From assembly GCF_042657065.1 (NCBI RefSeq), contig NZ_JBHSNF010000006.1, positions 59,739 to 123,738 on the forward strand: a stretch of DNA of 64,000 nt, written 5' to 3'. Under the pieces are notes generated by a model. That model had not been told where the DNA came from and did no database searches. It worked only from the letters and a program-made list of their open reading frames with translations. This DNA comes from Rhodanobacter ginsengisoli (lineage in GTDB: Bacteria > Pseudomonadota > Gammaproteobacteria > Xanthomonadales > Rhodanobacteraceae). The stretch's first letter is position 1; each line of letters starts with the position of its first letter. Positions 16,416 to 31,004 of the stretch are shown here, in pieces. Made by a program: the position numbers and the translations under genes.

Positions 16416-17708
16416 TCATCCGGGCCGTTGCTGGCCGACCCGGTGGCCGGCCAGTCCGTAGTACAGGATGTACAGGTAGCACGGCACCATCAGCAGCATG
16501 AAGGCGAGCTGAAAGTCGATGTGTTCCTTGAGGTGCACGAACAGCTGCGGTACCACCGCGCCACCGGCGATCGCCATGATCAGCAGGGCCGAGCCGCGTT
16601 CGGTCAGGCTGCCGAGCCCCTTGATCGCCAGCGGAAAGATCGCCGGCCACATCATCGCGTTGGCGAAACCGAGCGAGGCGACGAAGCCCACCGAGACATA
16701 GCCGTGGGTGAGGAAGGCGCCGACCGAGAACAGCACGCCGAGCACCGCCGAGATGGCCAGATAACGCTGTTGCGACACGATCCGCGGGATCAGCAGCAGG
16801 CCGGCAAAGTAGCCGAGCAGCATCGCCGTCAGCGTGAACGCGGTGAAGAACTTGGTCTGGTCGAGCGGCAGGTGGAAGCTGGCGCCATAGGTGCCGATGG
16901 CGTCGCCGGCCATCACTTCCACCCCGACGTACAGGAACAGGCACAGCACGCCCAGCCACAGGTGCGGAACGCGCAGGATGCTGGCGCGCGTCGCCGTGGC
17001 GCCGGCGCGTACGGGTGCGCTGTTGGCGGTGCCCGCCTCGATGTCCGGTAGCGACGAGCGCGCGATCCAGATGGCCAGCACGGCCAGGATGCCGGCCATG
17101 ACCAGGTAGGGTGCGTGGACCTTGGCCGCGAATTCATTGAGCAGCAGTTCGCGAGCGGCCGGATCGGCGGCCTTGACCTTCTGGTCGAGATCGCCGATGC
17201 CGTTCAACACCAGCGTTCCGATCAGCAGCGGTGCCAGGATACCGGCCACCTTGTTGCAGATGCCCATGAACGCGATGCGCTGCGCGGCGCTGTCGATCGG
17301 GCCAAGAATGCTGATGTACGGATTGGAGGCGGTCTGCAGCAGCGACAGCCCGGCGCCCAGCACGAACAGTCCGGTCAGCGCGCCGGCGAACACCCGCGCG
17401 GCGACGAACTGGCCGAACAGCACGGCGCCGATCGCCATCACGAACAGACCCAGCGCCATGCCCATCTTCATGCCGGTGCGGCGAAGGATGATCGAGGCGG
17501 GCAGCGAGAACACCAGGTAGGAAATGTAGAACGCGAATGGCACCAGGAACGCATAGGCATCGCCGACCTGGAACGCCAGTTTGACGAAGGTGATCAGCGG
17601 CCCGTTGAGCCAGGTGACGAAGCCGAAGATGAAGAACAGCATGCCGATGATCAGCATCGGACCCAGGTGGGTCCGCTCGGATGGCGTCGCCGCCAGTGTG
17701 CTTGCCAT
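16416..17708 (-). CDS. nagP: FucP-type MFS sugar transporter (NagP-like)
   Basis: 430 residues with 12 hydrophobic segments. The family signature of FucP/GluP-type symporters is seen in MLFFIFGFVTWLNGPLITF, GLSLLQTASNPYISILGP and FANAMMWPAIFPLAIKGLG. NagP of Xanthomonas and Shewanella carries GlcNAc across the inner membrane and belongs to this group. The ATG at 17708 gives the family's usual length; the open frame upstream is non-coding. It is transcribed with the LacI gene and diverges from the kinase gene, with LacI-type operators between. Confidence 0.82.
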   Translation of the reverse strand: MASTLAATPSERTHLGPMLIIGMLFFIFGFVTWLNGPLITFVKLAFQVGDAYAFLVPFAFYISYLVFSLPASIILRRTGMKMGMALGLFVMAIGAVLFGQFVAARVFAGALTGLFVLGAGLSLLQTASNPYISILGPIDSAAQRIAFMGICNKVAGILAPLLIGTLVLNGIGDLDQKVKAADPAARELLLNEFAAKVHAPYLVMAGILAVLAIWIARSSLPDIEAGTANSAPVRAGATATRASILRVPHLWLGVLCLFLYVGVEVMAGDAIGTYGASFHLPLDQTKFFTAFTLTAMLLGYFAGLLLIPRIVSQQRYLAISAVLGVLFSVGAFLTHGYVSVGFVASLGFANAMMWPAIFPLAIKGLGSLTERGSALLIMAIAGGAVVPQLFVHLKEHIDFQLAFMLLMVPCYLYILYYGLAGHRVGQQRPG

Positions 17709-17793
17709 GATTTTCTGTGCTCCCCGGAGTCGACCGTGTCGCACCGGCCGAATGACCGGGACAGACAGGAATGTCTCTTTATTCCTCGGAAAG

Positions 17794-17807
17794 TGCAACG
17801 TTGTCAA
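17794..17807. promoter_or_regulatory. LacI-type operator candidate, transporter side
   Basis: TGCAACGTTGTCAA is centred on AACGTT and shares the half-site GTTGTCA with the perfect palindrome at 18035. On the minus strand it contains TTGACA, a -35 element for the transporter gene about 100 bp downstream. Overlap of an operator with the -35 box fits repression by the LacI protein encoded at 15245. Confidence 0.5.
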
Positions 17808-18034
17808 TCCGCACCGCGTCGGGCCGCGCCGGAACGGCTGACGAATTGGCCGCCCATACGGCTGTTCTTTAACCATCGTGTGGCGCCGCGGCAATCCGGC
17901 ATGGTACGAGAGAAGGCCACAATTACAGCGGCTAAAGGCAAATTGCGTGGTTCGCTGCAGCGATCTGCATGCATGTCACGACAGTTATGTTGCGGCACCG
18001 CATCGCGGCTTCGCGAATTTGTCATGATCCTTGT

Positions 18035-18048
18035 TGACAACGTTGTCA
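18035..18048. promoter_or_regulatory. LacI-type operator candidate, kinase side
   Basis: TGACAACGTTGTCA is a perfect 14-bp palindrome with the central CG typical of LacI-family operators, about 95 bp before the kinase start. A TTGACA -35-like box overlaps it. The 434-bp divergent region 17709-18142 contains this site, the related site at 17794 and no gene. Confidence 0.6.
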
Positions 18049-18142
18049 TTCTGGAAGCAGACTCCGCTCGGAACAGCTCGATGCGCAGCGGCGGCGGGTA
18101 TCGCCACCCGGCTCGGGCAAGTGCCGGTTACGGGAGAACACA

Positions 18143-19279
18143 GTGGGGGAAGTCGCCAACCAGCGTCATGCAACGCAACCGTCCCCGGCGGCGCCGGCGG
18201 CTGACGCGTCGGCCGCCGGCGCGTCGGCGATGTCGGCGCGCGGCCCGGAGCGGCCGTTCCTGGCGGCCGATGTCGGCGGCACCCATGCGCGCATCGGCCT
18301 GGTCATCCGCAATGCCGCAGGCCGGCAGCCGGTCAGCGTGCTGCACTACCACCGTTACAGCTGCGCCGACTGGAGCGGGCTGGCCGCGATGCTGCAGGAT
18401 TTCGTGGCGCAGCTGGCGGACACGCCGTACGCGTCGGCGCGGGGAAACATCCGAGACTGCGCCATCGCCTGTGCCGGCTACGTGCTCGACGACGCGATCA
18501 TCAACGAGAACCTGCCCTGGCCGGTATCGATCCGGGCCATCCGCGAGGGCCTCGGCATCGACCGGCTGGCCGTGATCAACGATTTCGAGGCGGTCGCCTA
18601 CGCCACCCAGTTCATCGATCCCGGCGAGACCCGCACGATCATCGAGGCGGTCCATCCGGCATCCAGCGGGCCGGTGCTGGTGATGGGGCCGGGTACCGGG
18701 CTGGGCTCGGCGGTGCTGCTGCCGGGGCATCCGCGGGCGCAGGTGCTGGCCACCGAGGCCGGCCAGGTGTCGCTGGCGCCGGGCAACGAACGCGAGATCG
18801 AGATCCTGCGGGTGCTCCGGCGCGAGCGCTCGCACGTGTCCTTCGAGGATGCGCTGTCCGGACCGGGCCTGCTCAAGGTCTATGGCGCGCTGTGCGAGCT
18901 GCGCGACAGCGTGCCGCGTCTGCTGACCCCGGCCGAACTCACCGGCGCCGCGCTGGCCGGCAGCGACGCCGCCGCGGTGGAATCGCTGGAAGTGTTCTGC
19001 GGCCTGCTCGGCAGCTTCGTCGGCGACCTGGTGCTGTTGTACGGCGCCCGCGGTGGCGTCTACCTGGCCGGCGGCATCCTGCCCCAGATCCAGGCGTTCC
19101 TGCTGGCCAGCAGCTTTGCCGAACGCTACTTCAACAAGGGCGTGATGCGCGCCTATCTGCAACAGATTCCGGTACGACTGATCGAGCACGGCCAGCTTGG
19201 TGTCATTGGCGCCGCAGGCTGGTTTCTGGACGAGGGGAAAGACGAGGAGCAAGCGGGAGGGACGAGCCCGATCCAGTGA
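18143..19279 (+). CDS. Glucokinase-family sugar kinase (NagK-II-like)
   Basis: 378 residues. The Glk/ROK-like ATPase fold is shown by FLAADVGGTHARIGLV (phosphate-1), VINDFEAVAYA (connect-1), VMGPGTGLGSAVL (phosphate-2) and a C-terminal VYLAGGILPQ (adenosine). The GTG at 18143 has GGGAG 8 bp upstream and adds an Ala/Ser-rich tail of about 35 residues before the domain; an ATG at 18230 is the alternative start. In Xanthomonas a glucokinase-type enzyme in the nag cluster phosphorylates GlcNAc, and this context suggests the same, although glucose cannot be excluded. Confidence 0.82.
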   Translation: MGEVANQRHATQPSPAAPAADASAAGASAMSARGPERPFLAADVGGTHARIGLVIRNAAGRQPVSVLHYHRYSCADWSGLAAMLQDFVAQLADTPYASARGNIRDCAIACAGYVLDDAIINENLPWPVSIRAIREGLGIDRLAVINDFEAVAYATQFIDPGETRTIIEAVHPASSGPVLVMGPGTGLGSAVLLPGHPRAQVLATEAGQVSLAPGNEREIEILRVLRRERSHVSFEDALSGPGLLKVYGALCELRDSVPRLLTPAELTGAALAGSDAAAVESLEVFCGLLGSFVGDLVLLYGARGGVYLAGGILPQIQAFLLASSFAERYFNKGVMRAYLQQIPVRLIEHGQLGVIGAAGWFLDEGKDEEQAGGTSPIQ

Positions 19280-19377
19280 CACGGCGCCAAGCCAACGAGC
19301 ACGCCAGACCATCAACCAGCCCATGACCGTCGCCATGCCGGTCCTGATTCGATCCAGCCTCTGAGGGGAGGAACATC

Positions 19378-22128
19378 ATGAATTACCGCAAGACATTGCT
19401 AGCCGCGAGCATCATCACCAGCCTGTGTGTCTCGGGTGCGCTGTATGCGCAGGACAGCGCGCAGTCGACCGACAGCGGCACGGCCCAGTCGCAGAAGGCC
19501 AAGGCCAGGACACTGGCGACCGTCACCGTCATCGGCATCCGCGACAGCGAGGCGGAATCGCTGGCCCTGAAGAAGGACGCCGTCTCGCATGTCGAGATCG
19601 TCACCGCCGAAGACATCGGCAAGCTGCCGGCCAAGAATGTGGCCGATACGCTGCAGCGCCTGCCCGGCGTCAACATCAGCTCGTCCAGCGCCAGCGAGGG
19701 CGGCTTCGACGAAAACGACCGGGTCAGCCTGCGCGGCACCAATCCCAGCATGACCCAGACCCTGGTCAACGGTCACACCGTGGGCACCGGCGACTGGTTC
19801 GTGCTGAGCCAGGTGCAGACCGTCGGGCGCAGCGTCAGCTACAGCCTGCTGCCGGCGGAGATCGTCAGCCAGGTGGTGGTGCACAAGAGTTCCGAGGCGA
19901 AGATCGTCGAAGGCGGCGCCGCCGGCTCGGTCGACATCATCACGCGCAAGCCGCTGGAGTTCGCCAAGCAGGTGACCGGCGAGGCCTCGGTGGGCGGCGT
20001 CTACGCCGACCTGCCCGGCAACACCAAGCCGCAGTTCAGCGGGCTGTTCAACTGGAAGAACGACAGCAACACCATGGGCGTGCTGGTGCAGGGCTTCTAC
20101 GAGAAGCGCAGCCTGCAGCGCAACGGCCAGGAGGTCATCGGTGGTTACAACAAGATCGCGGCCACCGACCCCATCGCCGTGGCCCATCCGGACCTCGCCG
20201 GGGTGTATTACCCGAACCTGACCGGCGCGGCGCTGTTCACCCAGCAACGCGAGCGCAAGGGCGGCGTGATCGACTTCGAGATCAAGCCGACCGACAACCT
20301 GACCCTGGACCTCAGCGGCTTCTACTCCAAGCTCAAGGCCGACAACTACAACCGCAACTACCTGATGTGGGCGAGCCAGTTCGTGCCGGGCGGTGCCGGT
20401 CTGCAGCCGGGCTACACGGTCAGGAACAACGTGCTGACCAACGCCACGTTCGCCGCCCAGCCTGGCAGCACCACGCCCTATGGCGTGTACGACCAGATCT
20501 CGCGACCGGGCGCCTCGTCCGAGTCGAACTACGTGACCCTGGATGCCGATTGGCATGCCACCGATCACCTCAGCTTCAAGGGCCAGATCGGCACCACCCA
20601 CGGCAAGGGCGACAGCCCGACCCAGGACGTGATCGAGCTGGGTACCGGCGCGGGCGCCGGCGCCAGCTGGGCCATGAACGGAACCAGCAAGCCGATCAAC
20701 TGGGCGCAGGGCGGCGACAACAGTTCGCCGTCCGGCATCCTGCCCTCGGCAGGCTGGATCTTCGGTGGCCAGGACATCCACGTGAAGGACAAGGAGAACT
20801 GGTTCCAGGGCGATGGCGAGTTCGACTTCGACGACAGCGTGCTGTCCTCGCTGGAATTCGGCGTGCGCTATGCCGACCACACCCGCGAGAACCCGTCGGA
20901 GATCGCCCAGGGGCCGAACTTCGCCACCGACTGGCAGAATGCGGCGAATTACCCGACCGCGCACTCGAACTACCCGAGCGATTTCGGCAGCTCGCTGGGC
21001 GGCACCTTCCCCAGCAACATCTGGTACTACACCCCGGGCCAGCTCGCCGCGATCGACGCGCAGTTCGCCAACCGCGACCCGGTCACCCGGTTCTACTTCA
21101 ACGACATCTACAAGGTGAACGAGAAGGACTCCGCCGCCTACCTGCAGGCCAACTTCGCCGGCGACCGCTGGAGCGGCAATATCGGCGTGCGCTATGTCCG
21201 CACCAAGGAGAACATCGGCTATACCAGTACCGCGCCGGATGCCGATGCCAGCACCGTGGTCGGTCCGATCACCGGTTCGGCCTTCGGTGACTACTACTGG
21301 AACACGTTCAGGAAGACCAGCGACAAGTTCCTGCCCAGTGCCAACCTGAAGTTCGACATGACCGACGACCTGGTCGCGCGCGTCGCGGTGTCGCAGACCA
21401 TGACCCGGCCGGACTACTCGGCGCTGGCCGGTTCGGTCTCCGCCGACGACCTGACCCACACCGGCAGCGGCGGCAACCCGAAGCTCGATCCGCTGATCTC
21501 GACCAACTTCGACACGGCGATCGAGTGGTACTTCGCCCCGCGCGGCCTGCTGTCGGCCGGCGTGTACGACATGGACCTGAAGAACTACATCAACTTCGGC
21601 AACCAGGATCGGGTGTTCAAGGACCTGCAGGCCAGCAATGCGGCCGGTCACGACGTCTACAACACCTACCTGATCAGCGTGCCGACCAACGTCAACGGCA
21701 ACATCAAGGGCGTCGAGCTGAACTACATCCAGCCGATCGGCCAGAACTTCGGCGTGGCGGCCAACTACACCTATGCGTCCGGCCATGCCGACGGCGGCAA
21801 GCCGCTGCAGGGCACCTCGAAGAGGACCTACAACGTGTCGGGCTACTTCGAGAACGAGCGCTTCAACGCCCGCATCAGCTACACCTACCGCTCGTCGTTC
21901 TTCGCCGGGGTGAGCCGCACCGACACGTACTTCCAGTCGGGCATCGGCAATCTCGCCGCGTCGCTGGGCTACAAGATCAACGACTGGATGTCGATTTCGC
22001 TGGACGCGATGAACCTCAACAATCCGAAGCTGAAGTACTACACCCAGAACGATGCCTACGGAAAGCAACCCTATGCGTTCTACGTGAACGGGCGGCAGTA
22101 CTACCTCAACCTCCGCTTCAAGATCTGA
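19378..22128 (+). CDS. TonB-dependent receptor of the amino-sugar locus
   Basis: 916 residues: signal peptide ending at GALYAQD, plug domain with SHVEIVTAEDIGKLPAKNVADTLQRLPGVN, then a large barrel ending YYLNLRFKI. The plug sequence is of the Xanthomonas/Caulobacter TonB receptor class. GGGGAGGAA precedes the ATG. The gene lies between a sugar kinase and a hexosaminidase, so it most likely imports chitooligosaccharides or N-glycan fragments across the outer membrane. The ligand is inferred from neighbours. A strong terminator follows at 22179. Confidence 0.88.
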   Translation: MNYRKTLLAASIITSLCVSGALYAQDSAQSTDSGTAQSQKAKARTLATVTVIGIRDSEAESLALKKDAVSHVEIVTAEDIGKLPAKNVADTLQRLPGVNISSSSASEGGFDENDRVSLRGTNPSMTQTLVNGHTVGTGDWFVLSQVQTVGRSVSYSLLPAEIVSQVVVHKSSEAKIVEGGAAGSVDIITRKPLEFAKQVTGEASVGGVYADLPGNTKPQFSGLFNWKNDSNTMGVLVQGFYEKRSLQRNGQEVIGGYNKIAATDPIAVAHPDLAGVYYPNLTGAALFTQQRERKGGVIDFEIKPTDNLTLDLSGFYSKLKADNYNRNYLMWASQFVPGGAGLQPGYTVRNNVLTNATFAAQPGSTTPYGVYDQISRPGASSESNYVTLDADWHATDHLSFKGQIGTTHGKGDSPTQDVIELGTGAGAGASWAMNGTSKPINWAQGGDNSSPSGILPSAGWIFGGQDIHVKDKENWFQGDGEFDFDDSVLSSLEFGVRYADHTRENPSEIAQGPNFATDWQNAANYPTAHSNYPSDFGSSLGGTFPSNIWYYTPGQLAAIDAQFANRDPVTRFYFNDIYKVNEKDSAAYLQANFAGDRWSGNIGVRYVRTKENIGYTSTAPDADASTVVGPITGSAFGDYYWNTFRKTSDKFLPSANLKFDMTDDLVARVAVSQTMTRPDYSALAGSVSADDLTHTGSGGNPKLDPLISTNFDTAIEWYFAPRGLLSAGVYDMDLKNYINFGNQDRVFKDLQASNAAGHDVYNTYLISVPTNVNGNIKGVELNYIQPIGQNFGVAANYTYASGHADGGKPLQGTSKRTYNVSGYFENERFNARISYTYRSSFFAGVSRTDTYFQSGIGNLAASLGYKINDWMSISLDAMNLNNPKLKYYTQNDAYGKQPYAFYVNGRQYYLNLRFKI

Positions 22129-22178
22129 AGCCGTTTCACGCCGACGCGAGCCAGGGACGGCTGCGCACTCTCCCCAAG

Positions 22179-22214
22179 CGGGCCCGAGCAGGCATTTTCG
22201 GGCCCGATTTTTTT
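22179..22214 (+). terminator. Rho-independent terminator after the TonB receptor gene
   Basis: CGGGCCCGA pairs with TCGGGCCCG around a 10-nt loop, and the stem is followed by A and seven T residues. It lies between the receptor and the hexosaminidase gene, so the latter may have its own promoter or depend on read-through. Confidence 0.85.
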
Positions 22215-22271
22215 GGAGCGTCATGCCGCGCCGCGCATGGCATCCTTCCCGCCCTGTGCCGGAGATCGCCG

Positions 22272-24602
22272 ATGACCCGCCGTTTGTTCCTGCTGTGCTG
22301 CGGATACCTGCTCGCGTTCGGCGCCCCGGCGGCGGCAGCGCCCCGGCTGGCATCCGCCATCCCTGCGCCGCCGTCCCTGATTCCGCTACCGGCCGAACTC
22401 CAGCTGAGCCCGGGTCGATTCAGCGTCGGTCCGCAGACGCCGATCGTGCTTGCCGACGATCGCGCCGCGACCCGCCGCACGGCCGCCTGGCTGGCCGACC
22501 GGGTGGCCCGCACGCGGGGTCTGCAACTGGCGGTACGGCAAGGTGGCGCGACCGACAAAGCGATCGTGTTGCGGCGTGATCCGCAGGCCGCCGTGGCGAA
22601 CCGCGAGGGCTACACGCTGGACGTCACGCCGAGCGGCATCCGCATCACCGCCCGTGACGACGCGGGCCTGTTCTACGGCGCGGTCAGCGCATGGCAACTG
22701 CTCACGCCCGACGCGCAGCACGGTGCGGTGAACGTGCCGCTGCTGCATATCCGCGACCAGCCGCGCTTCGCCTGGCGCGGGCTGATGCTGGACTCCGCCC
22801 GGCACTTCCAGAGCGTGGTTGAGGTCGAGCGGCTGTTGCAGCAGATGGCCGAGCACAAGCTCAACACGTTCCACTGGCATCTCACCGACGACCAGGGCTG
22901 GCGCATCCAGATCAAGCGCTACCCCGAGCTCACCCGCATCGGCGCGTGGCGCACGCCGCCCCAGGCCGGCCACGATGGCGAGCCGATGCGCTATGGCGGT
23001 TTCTACACCCAGGAGCAGATCCGCCGGGTGGTGGCCTATGCCGCCGCCCGCTACATCACGGTGGTGCCGGAGATCGACATGCCCGGCCACGCCCAGGCGG
23101 CGGTGGCGGCGTATCCACGGCTGGGCGTCACCGGTGAGCGTCCGGCGGTGTCGGTGGACTGGGGCGTCAATCCGTATCTGTACAACGTCGACGACAGCAC
23201 CTTCCAGTTCATCGACAACGTGCTCGACGAGGTGATGGCGCTGTTCCCGTCGCGCTACATCCATCTGGGCGGCGACGAGGCGATCAAGGATCAGTGGCAG
23301 GCCTCGCCGGCGGTGCAGGCGAAGATGCACGCGCTGGGGCTGAAGGACGAGAACGCCCTGCAAGGCTGGTTCATCGACCGCGTCGGCCGCTACCTCGACG
23401 CGCACGGGCGACGCCTGGTCGGCTGGGACGAGATCCTCGACGGCGGCGTGCCGGCCGATGCCACGGTGATGTCGTGGCGCGGCAGCATGGGCGCGATCAG
23501 GGCCGCCCAGCTCGGTCACGATGTCGTGCTGTCGCCCGCGCCGGAGCTGTACTTCGACCAGTTGCAGAGCGATCACCCGGACGAGACCGCCGGACGCGTT
23601 CCGGTACAGGATCTGGCCAGGGTGTATGCGTTCGAGCCGGTGCCGAAGGAGCTCGACGCCAGCGAGGCGAAGCACGTGCTGGGCGCGCAGGCGAATGCGT
23701 GGACCGAGCACATGCCGACGATGAAGCACGTCGAGCACGCGGTCTTCCCGCGGCTGGATGCGCTCGGCGAGGTCGACTGGTCGCCCGCCGCCGCGCGCAA
23801 CTGGAGCAGCTTCATCGCGCGCCTGCCGGCGCAGTTCGCACGCTACCGCGCGCAGGACATCGGCTATGCCGACAGCGCGTTCGCCGCCGCTATCACGCTG
23901 GACAGCACCCAGGCGCTGGCCACCGGCCGCGCCACCGTCACCCTGGCCAATCAGGCCGATGCCGGCACGCTGCGCTACACGCTCGACGGCAGCGCGCCCG
24001 ACGCGCATTCGCCGGTCTACCAGGCGCCGTTCGAGGTGACCTTGCCGGTCACCGTGCGCGTCGCCACCTTTGCCGCCGACGGCAGCGTGCTGGCCGCGCC
24101 TCGCGAGCGCGTGATCGAGCGCGCGCAGCTGCTCGGCTTCAGCGGCAATGCGTTGCCGAACTGCCCGGGCAGCGATTTCCGCCTGCGCGTGCAGCCGCTG
24201 CCGGACGCGACCTCGCTGGCGCCGGTCTACAGCATCAACGTGTTCAACAGCTGCCAACGGGTGCCCGCCACCCTGATCGACGGCGTCGATGCGATCCACG
24301 TCGAGGCGGTGCGGCTGGAGCGCAACTACGCGCTGGCGCACGAACAGAAGCTGGTGGTGTCGCGCCCGCACAGCACGCCGTTCGGCGAGCTGGTGGTGCA
24401 CAAGGACGACTGCAAGGGCACGGTGCTGGCCAGCATGCCGCTGCCCGACCCGGCCCACGCCTCCCGCCGTTTCGCGCTCGATGCCGCGCTGCCGGTGCAG
24501 CAGGGCGAGCACAGCCTGTGCCTGATCTACACCGCGCCGATCGACGGCCCGCTGTACGCGATCGACAGCCTGTCGCTGCACCCGGGCGCAGCCGCGCAAT
24601 GA
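22272..24602 (+). CDS. GH20 beta-N-acetylhexosaminidase
   Basis: 776 residues: signal peptide (to about AAAAP), N-terminal GH20b domain (about 35-160), then the TIM-barrel catalytic domain opening with RFAWRGLMLDSARHF. The catalytic pair is the Asp-Glu of YIHLGGDEA at about residues 335-336. A chitobiase C-terminal Ig-like part (LRYTLDGSAPDAHSPVYQAPF) and a further beta-rich segment follow. The enzyme releases terminal GlcNAc/GalNAc from chitooligosaccharides or glycans in the periplasm. Its TGA overlaps the start of the next gene (ATGA), so the two are coupled. Confidence 0.92.
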   Translation: MTRRLFLLCCGYLLAFGAPAAAAPRLASAIPAPPSLIPLPAELQLSPGRFSVGPQTPIVLADDRAATRRTAAWLADRVARTRGLQLAVRQGGATDKAIVLRRDPQAAVANREGYTLDVTPSGIRITARDDAGLFYGAVSAWQLLTPDAQHGAVNVPLLHIRDQPRFAWRGLMLDSARHFQSVVEVERLLQQMAEHKLNTFHWHLTDDQGWRIQIKRYPELTRIGAWRTPPQAGHDGEPMRYGGFYTQEQIRRVVAYAAARYITVVPEIDMPGHAQAAVAAYPRLGVTGERPAVSVDWGVNPYLYNVDDSTFQFIDNVLDEVMALFPSRYIHLGGDEAIKDQWQASPAVQAKMHALGLKDENALQGWFIDRVGRYLDAHGRRLVGWDEILDGGVPADATVMSWRGSMGAIRAAQLGHDVVLSPAPELYFDQLQSDHPDETAGRVPVQDLARVYAFEPVPKELDASEAKHVLGAQANAWTEHMPTMKHVEHAVFPRLDALGEVDWSPAAARNWSSFIARLPAQFARYRAQDIGYADSAFAAAITLDSTQALATGRATVTLANQADAGTLRYTLDGSAPDAHSPVYQAPFEVTLPVTVRVATFAADGSVLAAPRERVIERAQLLGFSGNALPNCPGSDFRLRVQPLPDATSLAPVYSINVFNSCQRVPATLIDGVDAIHVEAVRLERNYALAHEQKLVVSRPHSTPFGELVVHKDDCKGTVLASMPLPDPAHASRRFALDAALPVQQGEHSLCLIYTAPIDGPLYAIDSLSLHPGAAAQ

Positions 24603-25669
24603 GTACGCCGCGCCGGCTGGCTTCGCTCGACGCGCTGCGCGGCTGCACCGTGGCGGCGATGCTGCTGGTCAACGACCCGGGCGACTGGGATCACGTCTAC
24701 GCGCCGCTGGAGCATTCGGCCTGGAACGGCTGCACGCCGACCGACCTGGTGTTTCCGTTCTTCCTGTTCGTGGTCGGCGTGTCGGTGGCACTGGCCGTAT
24801 TGCCGCGGTTGGAACAGGGCGCCGCCACGCCCGCGGCGCTGACCCGCGCCGCGCTGTGGCGGGCGCTGCGTATCCTGGGCCTGGGTGTGGCGATCAACCT
24901 GCTGGCGGCGTGGTGGATGCCCGGCGCGCATCTGCGCCTGCCCGGCGTGCTGCAACGGATCGGCGCGTGCTACGCCGGCGTGGCGCTGTTCGCGATCCAC
25001 ACCCGGCCGCGCACGCAGTGGGCGGCGATCGCGCTGGTGCTGGCCGGCTACTGGGGCCTGCTGCTGCTCGGCGGCTCGCTGGAGCCGTGGACGAACATCG
25101 TCAGCCGCACCGACAGCGCGCTGTTCGGCCGCTTCGTCTATCAGATCGATCCGCTCAGCGGCCGGGGGCACGATCCGGAAGGCCTGCTCGGCACCTTGCC
25201 GTCGCTGGTCACGAGCCTGCTCGGCCTGCGCGCGGGTTGCTGGCTGCGCCAGGACAAGCTCAAGGCGCTGCTGATCGCCGGCGTGCTGTCGCTGCTGCTG
25301 GGCGCGCTGTGGTCGTGCTGGCTGCCGCTGAACAAGAACCTGTGGACCCCGTCCTTCGTGCTGTGGACGGCGGGCTGGGCCAGCCTGGCCCTGCTGGCAT
25401 GCCACCAGCTGATCGATCGGCACGGCTGGCCGGCGCTGGGGCGGCGCTTCGGGGTCAACGCGATCGCCGCCTACGCCGGCTCGGAGCTGATGCAGATCGT
25501 ATTGCCGGCGCTGGGTCAGGAGGCGTGGTACCGGCGGCTGTTCGCCGACTGGATGACGCCGCGCTTCGGCCCGTACGTCCCCTCGCTGGCATTCGCCGTG
25601 GCGTTCGTGGCGCTGTGGTGGTTGATCGTGTGGGCGATGGATCGGCGCCGCATCTATCTCAAGCTGTGA
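24599..25669 (+). CDS. nagX: NagX-like membrane protein (DUF5009, heparan-alpha-glucosaminide N-acetyltransferase family)
   Basis: 356 residues with about ten hydrophobic segments. RLASLDALRGCTVAAMLLVND near the start and CTPTDLVFPFFLFVVGVSVAL are the signature of the HGSNAT/YeiB-related acyltransferases called NagX in nag clusters. The role proposed for NagX is inner-membrane handling of GlcNAc oligomers or transmembrane acetylation; it is not proved. Translational overlap with the hexosaminidase gene supports joint function. Confidence 0.8.
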   Translation: MSTPRRLASLDALRGCTVAAMLLVNDPGDWDHVYAPLEHSAWNGCTPTDLVFPFFLFVVGVSVALAVLPRLEQGAATPAALTRAALWRALRILGLGVAINLLAAWWMPGAHLRLPGVLQRIGACYAGVALFAIHTRPRTQWAAIALVLAGYWGLLLLGGSLEPWTNIVSRTDSALFGRFVYQIDPLSGRGHDPEGLLGTLPSLVTSLLGLRAGCWLRQDKLKALLIAGVLSLLLGALWSCWLPLNKNLWTPSFVLWTAGWASLALLACHQLIDRHGWPALGRRFGVNAIAAYAGSELMQIVLPALGQEAWYRRLFADWMTPRFGPYVPSLAFAVAFVALWWLIVWAMDRRRIYLKL

Positions 25670-25672
25670 GGC

Positions 25673-25831
25673 TCAGCGGCGCGCGCGCAGTGCCCTGATC
25701 AACAGTCCCATCAGCAGCAATCCCAGCAGCAGGCCGCCACCGGCGCCCCAGGCGGCGCCGCGCTCGCCGGCGAGCAGGTAACCGACACCGAAGCCCAGCG
25801 GGAACAGCAGCAGCACGGGCAGGCATCCCAT
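25673..25831 (-). CDS. Small 52-residue membrane protein downstream of lhr
   Basis: MGCLPVLLLFPLGFGVGYLL opens this short frame; a second hydrophobic block GGGLLLGLLLMGLLIRAL follows a GERGAAWGA turn, and the end is RARR. This gives a two-helix hairpin with a basic tail. Length 52 residues, stop TGA at 25673-25675. It begins 15 bp after the helicase stop codon on the same strand, so it may be co-transcribed. The ribosome-binding site is weak. Function unknown. Confidence 0.5.
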   Translation of the reverse strand: MGCLPVLLLFPLGFGVGYLLAGERGAAWGAGGGLLLGLLLMGLLIRALRARR

Positions 25832-25846
25832 CGAATCGTGTCCCGA

Positions 25847-30829
<4,983 letters not shown>

Positions 30830-30949
30830 GGGCTTGGCGGCGACTCGCGCGAGACGTGCAGGCATCTTACATGGGGGTTCGTTCACCCTCCGAAAAGTGC
30901 CTCCGGCCACTCGCTTCCGTCGCTAGCAGGGTTGTATGACAATATTGCG

Positions 30950-30971
30950 TCGCAGCAAGATCTTGCTGCGA
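30950..30971. promoter_or_regulatory. 22-bp perfect palindrome between lhr and a TonB receptor gene
   Basis: The half TCGCAGCAAGA is followed immediately by its exact reverse complement. It lies 34 bp before the receptor ATG at 31005 and 121 bp before the divergent lhr start. It may be an operator for a dimeric repressor or a 5' leader hairpin. No cognate regulator is evident. Confidence 0.5.
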
Positions 30972-31004
30972 ACCACCGTTGCCCATCCTGCCAGGGAACC
31001 CTCT

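Noticed and set aside
19399..22353. Long minus-strand open frame opposite the first TonB receptor
   Set aside because: Same reasons: low-complexity Val/Arg/Gly/His translation and a strong plus-strand gene with ribosome-binding site and terminator.
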